From assembly GCA_016648135.1 (NCBI GenBank), contig JADDOH010023673.1:124001-188000 (forward strand): a stretch of DNA of 64,000 nt, read 5' to 3'. This DNA comes from Agrypnia vestita (lineage: Eukaryota > Arthropoda > Insecta > Trichoptera > Phryganeidae). Under the pieces are notes generated by a model that ran no database searches, was not told the origin of the DNA, and saw only the letters and a list, made by a program, of their open reading frames with translations. A program made the translations under genes and the position numbers. Position 1 is the first letter of the stretch. Each line of letters begins with the position of its first letter. Positions 55,786 through 64,000 of this stretch are shown piece by piece.

Positions 55786-56525
55786 GGGGAAGGTGGTGTC
55801 AATAGTACCAGGTGTCGATTGTAACAGTCGCCGTATATTTTTAAATATTGGTCATTTAATGGGACAAGCAGTACCATCTATTAGACTGGATCAATAGCTA
55901 TCAACGAACGCCATTTTGCGTTAACATCAGTTTGAAAGTATCGGTATATTGAATATCATCGTATTTCGGCCTAGTGAAATAAAAAAATCATTCAATAATC
56001 ATATTTTTGTATTCGTCAAATTGTAAGTATTTTTTATTGTTTTATTGTGTGTTAGTATTCAGAATATTGTTTATTATCATGATGTGTATATATTTTAACG
56101 TTTTTTTAAATACTTTTAGATAAAACATAACCTTAATGCAATGTGACGAAAGGTGTCAATTGTAACAGTGGAAAGGGTGTCAATTGTAACATGTTACAAT
56201 TGACACCTTCGAGATAATAATGTAATGTAATTGGAAGTTAATGTCATTTTGGGTTCCTGGTTGTTAAAAATGGTTAAACCTAGAGAACGAAAGACAAATA
56301 GGGGAAAAACATCCAAAGAAACCTTTGAGAAGGCACACTTTTATAAAAGATTTTATAAAAAAATCGAAACGTGTCAATAAGAAAAGCAGCCAAGCATATC
56401 GAAATATGACACGTATCTCCTCATAGATACATGGAACGCATCAAAAAAGATGGATTTGTCCCAGTATTAGGATATCTACCCCACAACAAGCTATTATCTA
56501 ATCAGAAAAAGAATTAGCTGACTAC
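55786..56525 (+). mobile_element. Pogo-like DNA transposon, 5' portion
   Basis: The left end follows a TA (55784-55785) and opens with two 15-bp GGTGTCAATAGTACC-type repeats (55795, 55811). Three more copies (GGTGTCAATTGTAAC) are at 56152, 56176 and, inverted, 56193-56207, just ahead of a transposase start at 56270. The element breaks off near 56525 and no right end is visible. The pogo assignment is from the N-terminal protein motif only. Confidence 0.5.
56270..56525 (+). pseudogene. Pogo-like transposase, N-terminal fragment
   Basis: The ATG at 56270 opens MVKPRERKTNRGKTSKETFEKA, matching the usual start of pogo-type transposases (basic RK..RG.W....L..A) that precedes a psq-type helix-turn-helix. 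The frame hits TAA at 56378. After frame corrections one can read ..KKSSQAYRN.. (KAAK.YGIS region), ..RYMERIKKDGFVPVLGYLP.. and ..KELADYC. The DDE catalytic part is absent. A dead fragment; the family is assigned by eye. Confidence 0.5.
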
Positions 56526-57036
56526 TGTGAATTTTAATAAATTCTAATTTTTTCATTCCTCACTCTATCGACCAAAGATTTTACCTGTAACATCTACACC
56601 GAGTAAATTTCAATGTGATGAATTTTATTAAACTTCAATATAGGCACTAATATTATTTTTAACTTGGTAAAATAAAATACGATGTGTGGGAAATAAATTG
56701 ATCTCGCACATATCCATTAATTTATTCATCCAACGTGTCAAAATATTAAATTAATGTAAATATTTCCGCTATGATGATAGAAATATTGAAACTTTACAGA
56801 CATGTTTACAAAAATAAACTATATTTTTAGCACTTATTTTTAATATAAATAATAAAATAATTCCTAATGTAAATAAACGGTGAAACAAAGTGTTTTTTAA
56901 TTAATTATATTAATAATATCACCACAATATCATTTTTCTCTTTTTGAAGAAGACGTCCTTACATTTCTTATAGAAACTTTATGCGTAGTTAACATAAAAA
57001 CTAATAAATATATATAAACCATTTTGTTTGCCTTTA
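56526..57036. other. AT-rich DNA with a PLE-like scrap
   Basis: 56884-56935 (aacaaagtg.., ataatatcaccacaatatcattttt) repeats the acaaagt and atcaccacaa modules of the PLE-like repeats. No gene recognised. Confidence 0.4.
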
Positions 57037-57072
57037 TGTCTACCGGTTTCGATACTACTGTGTCTTCGTTGG
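57037..57072 (-). ncRNA. Hammerhead ribozyme motif, decayed
   Basis: On the minus strand: CCAACGA (57072-57066, two changes from CTGACGA), an A, stem II GACAC/GTATC with loop AGTA (one mismatch), GAAA, the intact ACCGGT palindrome and A (57050-57041), then GACA. Same family as 9760-9801. The damaged first box makes activity unlikely. Confidence 0.6.
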
Positions 57073-57187
57073 AATGGACGCGCACTTACTGATCCAAAAA
57101 ATAAAATGTATCCCTACATTATTTGCCAGTTTATTTAAAATTAAATAATTGAAAGCAAGATATGGAACAAAAACCAAGTTTTTATTA

Positions 57188-57565
57188 TACTCCCTTTCTC
57201 ATTTACTAGTGGAAACTGGTTTGGCGCTTAACCTACGCGTTGGGCTTCGGTCGAGCGACGCTACGAAAGGGAGTAATAAAAAATTTCCAAAAATCCAAAA
57301 TTATACTATAATCAGGTTCCATGGCTACCAGACACGTTGAAATATTTTCATACAACTTAGTAAGTTGTATGAAAAATCATTAAAAATTTGAAAAATCCAA
57401 AAATGTATTATTTTTTTTTAACGAAAATTTGATAGATCTTCTTGATCGTCGCCACGAGTCTGCTTGCAAAGTTTCAGCTCGATTAGATCACGGGAAAAGA
57501 GTTAAATATCAATCCAAAGTTTTTAGTCAAGCAAGCAGATGCCACGAATTAATATAAAGGGATAA
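57188..57565. repeat. TACTCCCTTT MITE, copy C, with a miniature nested at its left end
   Basis: TACTCCCTTTCTCATTT at 57188 is answered twice: by GAAAGGGAGTA at 57265-57275, closing an 88-bp miniature with unrelated GC-rich content, and by a weak end (ataaagggataa) near 57565. The part from 57310 (ccatggctaccagacacg, tttcatacaacttagtaagt, gagtctgcttgc) aligns with copies A and B. Confidence 0.72.
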
Positions 57566-58102
57566 CAAACAGTAGGATTCTCCTCTTAAGTTTCTTTTTT
57601 CAAAATTCATCTAATTTCTCTGGTGACGTCAATGTCGTCAATGAGTTTTTTAATTTAAAAATTTCGCAAAATATTCCTTGTTATTTAAAAAAAACATGTT
57701 CGAATGACCGGTGCTTCATGCTCTATGTTATCAACTCCACGTCATTATCTGCGGTAGTTTACTTTGTCGACAATATTTTCAGGACCCCGCACAAAGAATA
57801 GAAAACACAACACTATTTTTGCCTCGTTCACTTTTGTGCGCGCTTATGAAATTCTGTGGCGCTTATTGATTGCTTAAGCCTCTAAAAAGGCTAACCTCCA
57901 GCACCTGATCTACCTGATCACATATACGAGTATTTTCTTTACGATGTCGTATATGCTGATGTCATAGATAATTCGAGATATTTTTTAGACGCTTGCACTT
58001 TACTATTGTAACTAGACGCTAAAAATTTACGCACTGTCCGTACCCCTTGTAATATGTCACTTGGAACAACACTATCATAGGATTTAGAACGGTCTAAACT
58101 TA
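57566..58102. other. Unassigned DNA
   Basis: Nothing recognised. Confidence 0.4.
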
Positions 58103-58258
58103 AAGCCCGGTCGCCGAACAGAGGGAATTTCGAACATTGACCCTACGCTACCTGTGACGCTCGCTGTGCCTGTACGAGCGTGACAGCAACATAATTGTGC
58201 GCGAGCGACAAGGATACGTAGCGTAGAGTCAATGTACGAAATATCTACAACCAGACTT
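58103..58258. repeat. Foldback MITE (156 bp), AAG(C/T)C(C/T)GGT ends
   Basis: The left arm (aagcccggt, atttcgaacattga, cctacgctac, gacgctcgc) is complementary to the right arm (agtctggt, atttcgtacattga, tctacgctac, gtcgctcgc) at roughly 75-80%. It may sit inside the Helitron that ends at 58438. Confidence 0.7.
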
Positions 58259-58411
58259 CATATACAACCTTCGGAAACCGACTACAAATGTCCAAAAACC
58301 TCTGGAATAACCGAGAAGAGACGAGGACCTTCTCCTAAATACTAAAATTTTTTTTTAAAGATTTTTTTTACGAAAATTTATTTCTTCCATAGGAACCGAC
58401 ATGTAAAAGTA

Positions 58412-58438
58412 CCGTCATTTTTGACGGGTTACAGCTAG
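58412..58438 (+). mobile_element. Helitron 3' terminus
   Basis: A perfect 6-bp hairpin CCGTCA-TTTT-TGACGG (58412-58427), seven bases (gttacag), CTAG (58435-58438), host T. This matches the Helitron 3' end definition and has the same 7-base hairpin-to-CTAG spacing as 17115-17141. The upstream extent is unknown. Confidence 0.72.
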
Positions 58439-58483
58439 TATAATAATATGAACAAATATAGCTTTTGAAGTATTTAAAAAAAA

Positions 58484-58647
58484 TGTATATGTTACAAAGT
58501 GTACATTTTGATAATATATAATATATACATTAACTAGTATAGTGTACACACTTTCGATAATTTATAGATACATTAACTCATAGTTATTGCATACATATTT
58601 TATAGAACGTTTACATTATCGAAATTAAACACTTTGTAACATATACA
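58484..58647. repeat. Foldback MITE (164 bp), TGTATATGTTACAAAGTGT ends
   Basis: 19-bp perfect inverted termini (58484-58502, 58629-58647), with complementarity continuing further in (ttgataat / attatcgaa). It starts about 45 bp after the Helitron end. Confidence 0.82.
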
Positions 58648-59007
58648 AATATATACTGCTTACATTTTCGCTACTCTCTGTACGTGAAAAGACTACTAAT
58701 GCGTATGCTAAAAATCAATTTTGCATCTTAATACGATTGATGTTTGCTTAGCCCATACTAGGCACTTGCCTGCTCTATTCGTGCTCATTTTATTAACAAT
58801 GGTACTAGTTTGTAATTCGCTGTTGCGTCTTTTAAACTCAGTTTACTTAAAACAGGATGAATTAATTATACAAAATTAATTTACCTTCGCGTTCGTTCAT
58901 CTTATAGCAAAGATGTCTGATAAGTGGTGAAATGTGTGTGATGTTTATTAAGTTATTATCTACTTTCTCGCCGAGCGTGGTCATTTCGTACACGCTTTGG
59001 ATTCCTT
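58648..59007. other. Unassigned DNA before the gypsy LTR
   Basis: No gene recognised. Confidence 0.4.
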
Positions 59008-59442
59008 TGTAATGTACCTATACCAACCATTATATAAATCAACATTGTATAGGAATGATAAACATGGAATAAACATTTTAGTTTTGTAAACAGAAATGTA
59101 AATTCAAATATTAATATCAATTAGAGTCCCTACAACGACCCCGGTCTTATCATAAAGTAACTTTGACCCGGAGCCGCCCGATGTTCCATACTTATCATCC
59201 TAATTGTTTGGATTAGAATCCCATATAAGCAGAGTCTTGTCTCTAACTAGATGCATTATTGATCAGTCTTCACATAGATTCAGTAGAAGTAGATTGACTA
59301 CGGGAGTGTTCACATCAATGTAATTGTGCTTTTATTAATTGTTGTAATTAATCCAAAATAAAAAGTAATCTCAACCATCGTGTTAGAGTATTATTTCTGT
59401 TAAATAAGACCCTTTGGAAGAGACGGAAGAGGGTCGTTTACA
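59008..59442 (+). repeat. 5' LTR of the gypsy element
   Basis: The proposed LTR starts TGTAATGTACC and ends CGTTTACA, giving the short TGTAA/TTACA inverted ends expected of an LTR, one base before the primer-binding site. The right boundary is firm; the left one is inferred from the inverted ends only, because the 3' LTR is outside the window. Confidence 0.6.
59224..59267 (+). promoter_or_regulatory. Putative LTR core promoter
   Basis: TATAAG (59224) lies about 40 bases before TCAGT (59263-59267), an insect initiator-like sequence. An AATAAA polyadenylation signal follows at 59357-59362, still inside the LTR, as expected for U3-R-U5 order. Confidence 0.45.
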
Positions 59443-59443
59443 G

Positions 59444-59456
59444 TGGTGTCAGAAGT
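59444..59456 (+). other. tRNA primer-binding site
   Basis: TGGTGTCAGAAGT starts with the TGG that pairs with tRNA 3' CCA and is complementary to a 3' end reading ACTTCTGACACCA, which I associate with a leucine tRNA; the tRNA identity is uncertain. It is one base from the LTR end. Confidence 0.7.
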
Positions 59457-59766
59457 AAAGTGGGATTGATATTTCAACCAAGTATCATATATATCCCAAA
59501 GGCAACGTCCAGGAAAAGTCTTGATAGATCACTGAAATCCAGAGAGTTCAAGTCCTTTTCAAACTCATCTACCTGTGCTGTGGAAGCGAGTCTGCTGCTA
59601 GAAGGAAGAAGATGAAGACAACTACAACTTTATTCATGTAAGTCGCAATCATTGTTTGTGTTCACCCCCCGTGCAAATTTTGTGTTCAAACATTCAAAAC
59701 TCAAGTTTTAAACTATCAACATATTCAAGAAATAAAAATTAATAAGTGAAATAATAATACTTCAAG

Positions 59767-60669
59767 ATGTCTGTAAAGAAAGAAGAAACCACCAAAATCA
59801 ACAAGTGTATAGATTTAAATATTGCAGAGAAGATGTTAATCAAATTTGATGGAGATAAAACAAAACTTTTCGAGTTTTTGGACAATAGTGAAAAAGCCCT
59901 TCGATTAATAGATAAAAATTTAGAAAATATTTTGTACACATTAATAGAAAGTAAGATTACTGGTAATGCTAGAGCACTAATAAGAAATAGAAACTTTGAA
60001 AATTTTCCTATGTTAAAATCACATTTACTAGCCGCGTATTCAGATAAACGAACAAACAATCAATGGCAACTCGAATTAAATTCCTGTACTCAAAAACCAA
60101 ACGAAAATGTCATTTCGTATTCTACTAGGGTAGAAAATTGCTATATAAAATTATTAAATAATTTATCAGAAAATATGTCAAGTGACGGTCGAGAAGCTTG
60201 CATAGATCTATTAAAATCCCAAGCTAAGTGTGTTTTTATAACCGGACTAAAAGAAGAATTAATTCTACCAGTGAAAACACACCAACCAGACACTCTAGAA
60301 AGAGCAATATCGGTCGCACTAGCGGAAGAACAAGAAATCAAATCAAGAGATGTTGTAAGAAAATATCAAAATATTCAAAATAACTCTAATAATATTAATA
60401 GTAAATATTGTAAAATCTGCAATAAAACCAACCATAACACATTTGATTGTAGATTTAAAAATAAGAAGCCTAACGTTCGTTATGTAGCACAAGCTTCATC
60501 ATCATCCAATACGACGACTGCTAATAATAAAAATAATAATAACTTATTTTGCAAATATTGTAAGAAAAATAATCATTCTATAGAAAACTGTTTTAAACTA
60601 AAATTTAAAAATGATCAAAAGCATAATCATAATAAAACAAATCATAATTCGGATAATTTAAACGCGTAA
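59767..60669 (+). CDS. gag: Gag polyprotein of the gypsy element
   Basis: Structural protein that would assemble the virus-like particle and package the RNA. 300 codons from the ATG at 59767, the first ATG of the long frame after the leader, to TAA at 60667-60669. Residues ~10-190 form a helical capsid-like domain with the usual gypsy features (..LIESKITGNARAL.., ..F..LKSHLLAAYSDKRTNNQWQLELNSCTQKPNENVISYSTRVENCYIKLL.., a FITGL motif near residue 160). Two CX2CX4HX4C zinc knuckles follow (CKICNKTNHNTFDC near residue 216 and CKYCKKNNHSIENC near 262), separated by a Ser/Thr/Asn-rich linker, and the tail is Asn/His/Lys-rich. The frame is intact. It overlaps pol by 13 bases, with the slippery site four bases before its stop. 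Confidence 0.92.
   Translation: MSVKKEETTKINKCIDLNIAEKMLIKFDGDKTKLFEFLDNSEKALRLIDKNLENILYTLIESKITGNARALIRNRNFENFPMLKSHLLAAYSDKRTNNQWQLELNSCTQKPNENVISYSTRVENCYIKLLNNLSENMSSDGREACIDLLKSQAKCVFITGLKEELILPVKTHQPDTLERAISVALAEEQEIKSRDVVRKYQNIQNNSNNINSKYCKICNKTNHNTFDCRFKNKKPNVRYVAQASSSSNTTTANNKNNNNLFCKYCKKNNHSIENCFKLKFKNDQKHNHNKTNHNSDNLNA
60657..60663 (+). promoter_or_regulatory. -1 ribosomal frameshift site TTTAAAC
   Basis: The heptamer T TTA AAC sits in the gag reading phase exactly as the X XXY YYZ rule requires, followed by GCG TAA. Slippage by -1 gives TTT AAA CGC and enters the pol frame, which is closed immediately upstream (stop at 60654) and open from here on. I did not identify the downstream stimulatory structure with confidence. 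Confidence 0.9.
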
Positions 60670-63600
60670 GAGACTTTAGAACTGGCCAGTCTAAAGGATC
60701 TCTCGTGCATAAATCAGGCCGAATAGGAACATTAACCAACGCTTTTTTCACGTCTTATGTAAATCTTAAAATTAATAACATCTCTATAAAAGATATGAAC
60801 AATTTTTTAATTGATTCTGGTGCAGACATTAGTTTAATAAAATTAAACGTTTTAAAAGAAAATATAAAAATTAACAAGGATGAAATTTTATTAATTAGAG
60901 GTATAGATTCCTCACAAGAAAATCCTAATAAAACTCTCGGTTATGTCTATTTAAAAATTAGTATAGCAAACGAGATAATTAATTATCCTTTTCACGTGGT
61001 AAAGAGTGATTTTCCAATTCCTTTTGACGGTATCATTGGTAACGATTTTCTGAAAAAATTTAGGTGTAATGTAGACTATCGTAGTCGACATCTACTTATA
61101 AAGGATAAATCAATCCCAATGTTGTATCACAATGCTTATTCTGAATCACCGATCCAGGAAGCATACAATATGGATAGATCGTGTCGCCCATTGAACGTAC
61201 CATATTTTTGTGAACAAAATAAAAATCACTCGAATTCCGAAACGATAGGAAATTATTTTTATGAGTCGAAGGAGACTCTATCACAATCACCGAATTGTGA
61301 AAATTTAAATACAATCAATGAAAATAATAAACGATCTGAAAAATCAATGGAAATAAAAAATAAAATTATTGTTGAGGAAGAAAATTCCAAATCAAAAGAA
61401 ATTCAATCAAGATCGTCATATCAAAATATTAATAACTATAAAGTTAACAAAGAAATTATTAAAAATGCATCGAAAAATGATGATAATGAAAATAAATTCA
61501 ATAATAATTCAAATAATGGTGAGTGTTGTGTACAAATTATTCCGCCGCGCACGGAGAAAATAATTAAAATTCACATATTAAACCACCAAATAAAGGAAGG
61601 AATTTGCCCTGATAAGGAATTATCAGAGAACGTCCATTTGTGTCCAAGTATTGTGAAAGTAAACAGTGACAATACTGCTTACACGTCAATATTGAATTCT
61701 AGTGATAAAGAAATTAAAATCGATAAAATTGAAACAATATTAGAACCAATGCCGGAGATAAGCAAAAGTGCAAATATACGAAGAATATCAAAGAATGATA
61801 ACTTCAAAGCAAATAGATTAGAAATTCTACGGAATTCATTAAGAATATCTCATCTAAATGAGATTGAAAAGAATTGTTTACTTGATATTTGCGAAGAATT
61901 TAATAATATATTTTATCTAGAAGGTGATACCTTAACTTCAACTGATGTGGTCATGCACGAAATTCCAACGACCTCGTCTAATCCAATAAACGTTAAATCT
62001 TATAGATATCCTTACGTTTTAAAAGAGGAAGTTGATAAGCAAGTAGAAAAACTTTTAAAAGAAGACATTATAATTCCATCTTCATCCCCTTGGAATTCTC
62101 CAGTGTGGGTTGTCCCAAAGAAAACTGATGCATCTGGTAAAAAGAAATGGAGAATGGTGATCGACTATAGAAAACTTAATGAAATAACGATAGGAGATTC
62201 GTATCCCTTACCACAAATTTCCGAAATATTAGAACAATTAGGCAATTCTAAATATTTTACAACTTTAGACCTTACATCGGGTTTTCACCAAATTAAAATG
62301 CACCCCAAAGATTCTGATAAAACTGCATTTAGCGTACCTAGTGGTCACTATCAGTTCACGAGAATGCCCTTTGGCCTTCGTAGAGCTCCTTCAAGTTTCC
62401 AAAGATTAATGGATAACGTACTATCTGGAATAAAAAATTATAGATGTTTTGTATATTTAGATGACATAGTGATTCATGCCGACTCATTAGAAACTCATAA
62501 TAAAAGATTAAGAGAAGTATTCGAAAGACTCTCAAAATTCAATTTAAAAATCCAGCCAGATAAGTGCGAATTTCTTCGTCCAGAAGTAATTTATCTAGGA
62601 CACTCTATTACGAGCAAAGGAGTAAAACCAGATCCCAAAAAGGTAGAAGCATTAGTAAAATATCCTGTTCCCAAAACAGCAAAAGATATTAAATCATTTC
62701 TAGGAATTGTGTCGTATTACCGGAAATTCATTCCATCATGTAGTAAAATAATGCAACCATTAACAAAATTATTAAAAAAGGATTGTGAATTTCAATGGAC
62801 TAGTGCTCAACAGGATGCTTTTGAAAAACTAAAAAATATCCTTACCGTTGAACCAATTTTGAAATTTCCAGAGTTTAGTCAAGAATTTCTGCTAACTACA
62901 GACGCGAGTAATTTTGCTATTGGAAGTGTCCTTTCACAAGGAACACCTCCAAATGATTTACCTATTGCATACGCAAGTCGAACATTAAATCACGCAGAAA
63001 CTAATTATTCCACCATTGAAAGAGAATTATTAGGAATCGTATGGAGTATTAAACATTTTCGACATTACCTTTATGGTAGGAAATTTACTATACTCACAGA
63101 TCATCGTCCTTTAGTTTTGTTATTCAATGTTAAAGATCCAGGATCACGCTTAGTTAGATGGCGTCTAGCTCTTGAAGAGTACGATTATACTTTAGTATAC
63201 AAACCAGGAAAAGCAAATACGAATGCTGATACATTAAGCAGAATAAAAATTGATGAAGAAAACAAACCTTCTACCTCGCAAAAAGATAATATTAAATATA
63301 TTAATAATATAAAATCGAACGTCGAATCATATTCAGATTTCTTAGAAAAATATCAATCTACAGTTATAATCAATAACAATATTGAAGAAATAAATGATAA
63401 ATTAAATACTTCAGGAAGTTTTGTAATTTGCTTAGGAGCAGATAAAGAATTTCAAACGGATATCCAAAAAGAAATTAAGAAGAAATTTAAAGCTCATGTC
63501 GAAGTAATAGATAAAAAAGTAATCAAAGTAACTGATGTTGTAGAATTCCGCGAAAGTAACCAAAATATATATTATCTTATAAATAAACAAAATTATTGGA

Positions 63601-64000
63601 ATAATGGAGAATATGAAAATTTATATGTAAATTTAGTTAAATTAAGAAATATGTTATTTATAGGAAATATTCAAGAAATAAATATGCCTAATCTTATTGA
63701 TAGATATGATAAGTTAAAATGGTACAAAATACGTGCTATGTTAAGATATGTATTTAAAATCTCTAAAGTTAATGTTAAAATATATCACGATAAAATAATA
63801 ACCCCTAAAGCAGAAGAAATTATAACAATTTTAACCGAAAATCATTCGAATCCATCATCAGGTCATTCGGGATTTTTCCGAACTTATAATCGTATTAAAG
63901 AAAAATACAATTGGCCCAATATGAAAAAGGAAATTAAGAAGTTTGTCGCACAATGTGAATCATGTCAAAAAAATAAATTAGTGCTAGAAAATAAATTAGA
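60657..64000 (+). CDS. pol: Pol polyprotein (protease, reverse transcriptase, RNase H, integrase start), runs off the window
   Basis: Copies the element RNA into DNA and inserts it. It is expressed by -1 frameshift from gag and has no start of its own. I read 1,114 codons without a stop. Domains (codon 1 at 60657): aspartic protease, LIDSGAD with catalytic D at codon 53; an Asn-rich stretch about 60813+400 to 61520, longer than usual; pre-RT segment (VQIIPPRTEKIIKI); reverse transcriptase with TTLDLTSGFHQIKM (D 538), FGLRRAPSSFQRLM and YLDD (D 602, 603); RNase H with TDAS (D 749), a YSTIERELL motif and TDHRPL (D 815); integrase HHCC finger with H at codons 1063 and 1070 and C at 1100 and 1103. 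The RT box reads GLRRAP where GLKNAP is usual. The catalytic DDE of integrase is outside the window. Confidence 0.93.

Larger units (their letters stand above)
59008..64000 (+). mobile_element. Ty3/gypsy retrotransposon, apparently intact, cut by the window edge
   Basis: Order: 5' LTR (59008-59442), primer-binding site (59444), leader, gag (59767-60669), -1 frameshift site, pol (protease, reverse transcriptase, RNase H, integrase zinc finger) to the window end. The gag-pol arrangement by -1 frameshift, DSGA protease and YLDD reverse transcriptase place it in Ty3/gypsy, nearest in my judgement to the insect 17.6/297/gypsy group. All coding sequence in the window is open, unlike every other element here, so it is probably a young insertion. 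The rest of integrase, any env-like third ORF and the 3' LTR lie beyond base 64000. Confidence 0.93.

Noticed and set aside
61369..61563. Separate small gene within pol
   Set aside because: Out-of-frame reading of the Asn-rich part of the open pol frame.

Overview
This window looks like an AT-rich, gene-poor stretch of an insect chromosome, most likely from a butterfly or moth. The evidence for that is the company of repeats. There are three cecropia-type mariner elements, RTE-clade LINE tails whose antisense reads 'CTGCTGGATATAGGCC' (a sequence I know from lepidopteran LINE tails), Helitron 3' ends of the CTAG|T type, tRNA-headed SINEs and many foldback MITEs. I found no host protein-coding gene, tRNA, rRNA or CRISPR array that I could defend. 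Almost every recognisable feature is a mobile element or its remains.

Layout. 0.4-1.7, 4.5-5.8 and 39.9-41.2 kb hold three near-identical 1.28-kb mariner copies, each with its own disabling mutations. 2.9-4.4, 9.7-10.0, 14.3, 15.8, 29.3-29.5, 36.0, 39.3, 39.8 and 57.0 kb hold short repeats carrying hammerhead-ribozyme cores, typical of the terminal repeats of Penelope-like elements (PLEs); several are arranged as inverted pairs. 11.5, 12.9-13.7, 15.4-15.7 and 21.7-22.8 kb hold 3' fragments of LINEs, two with a shared ~50-bp minisatellite. 7.3, 25.3, 26.6, 27.7, 34.6 and 49.8-50.1 kb hold two SINE families. 17.1, 26.5 and 58.4 kb hold Helitron 3' termini; the one at 26.2-26.5 kb contains a dense set of canonical heat-shock elements. 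MITEs of several superfamilies lie at 3.9, 7.6, 28.1, 32.8, 34.4, 42.2, 44.5, 45.4, 46.4, 53.2, 57.2, 58.1 and 58.5 kb. A broken pogo-like transposon with five 15-bp iterons lies at 55.8-56.5 kb, and a ~120-bp tandem array at 51.0-51.5 kb.

The only intact coding unit is a Ty3/gypsy retrotransposon that starts at about 59.0 kb and runs off the right edge. It has a 5' LTR, a primer-binding site, a gag ORF with two zinc knuckles, a textbook TTTAAAC slippery site, and a pol frame that stays open (protease, reverse transcriptase, RNase H, integrase zinc finger) to base 64000.

Between these lie long AT-rich stretches where I recognise nothing, with a few GC-richer islands (about 9.1, 11.1, 28.6, 34.0, 51.85 and 54.4 kb) that could be conserved regulatory DNA or unrecognised exons. 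The two most notable signals are the heat-shock-element array carried by a Helitron and the scattered PLE hammerhead ribozymes, one of them split from its downstream repeat by a mariner insertion.
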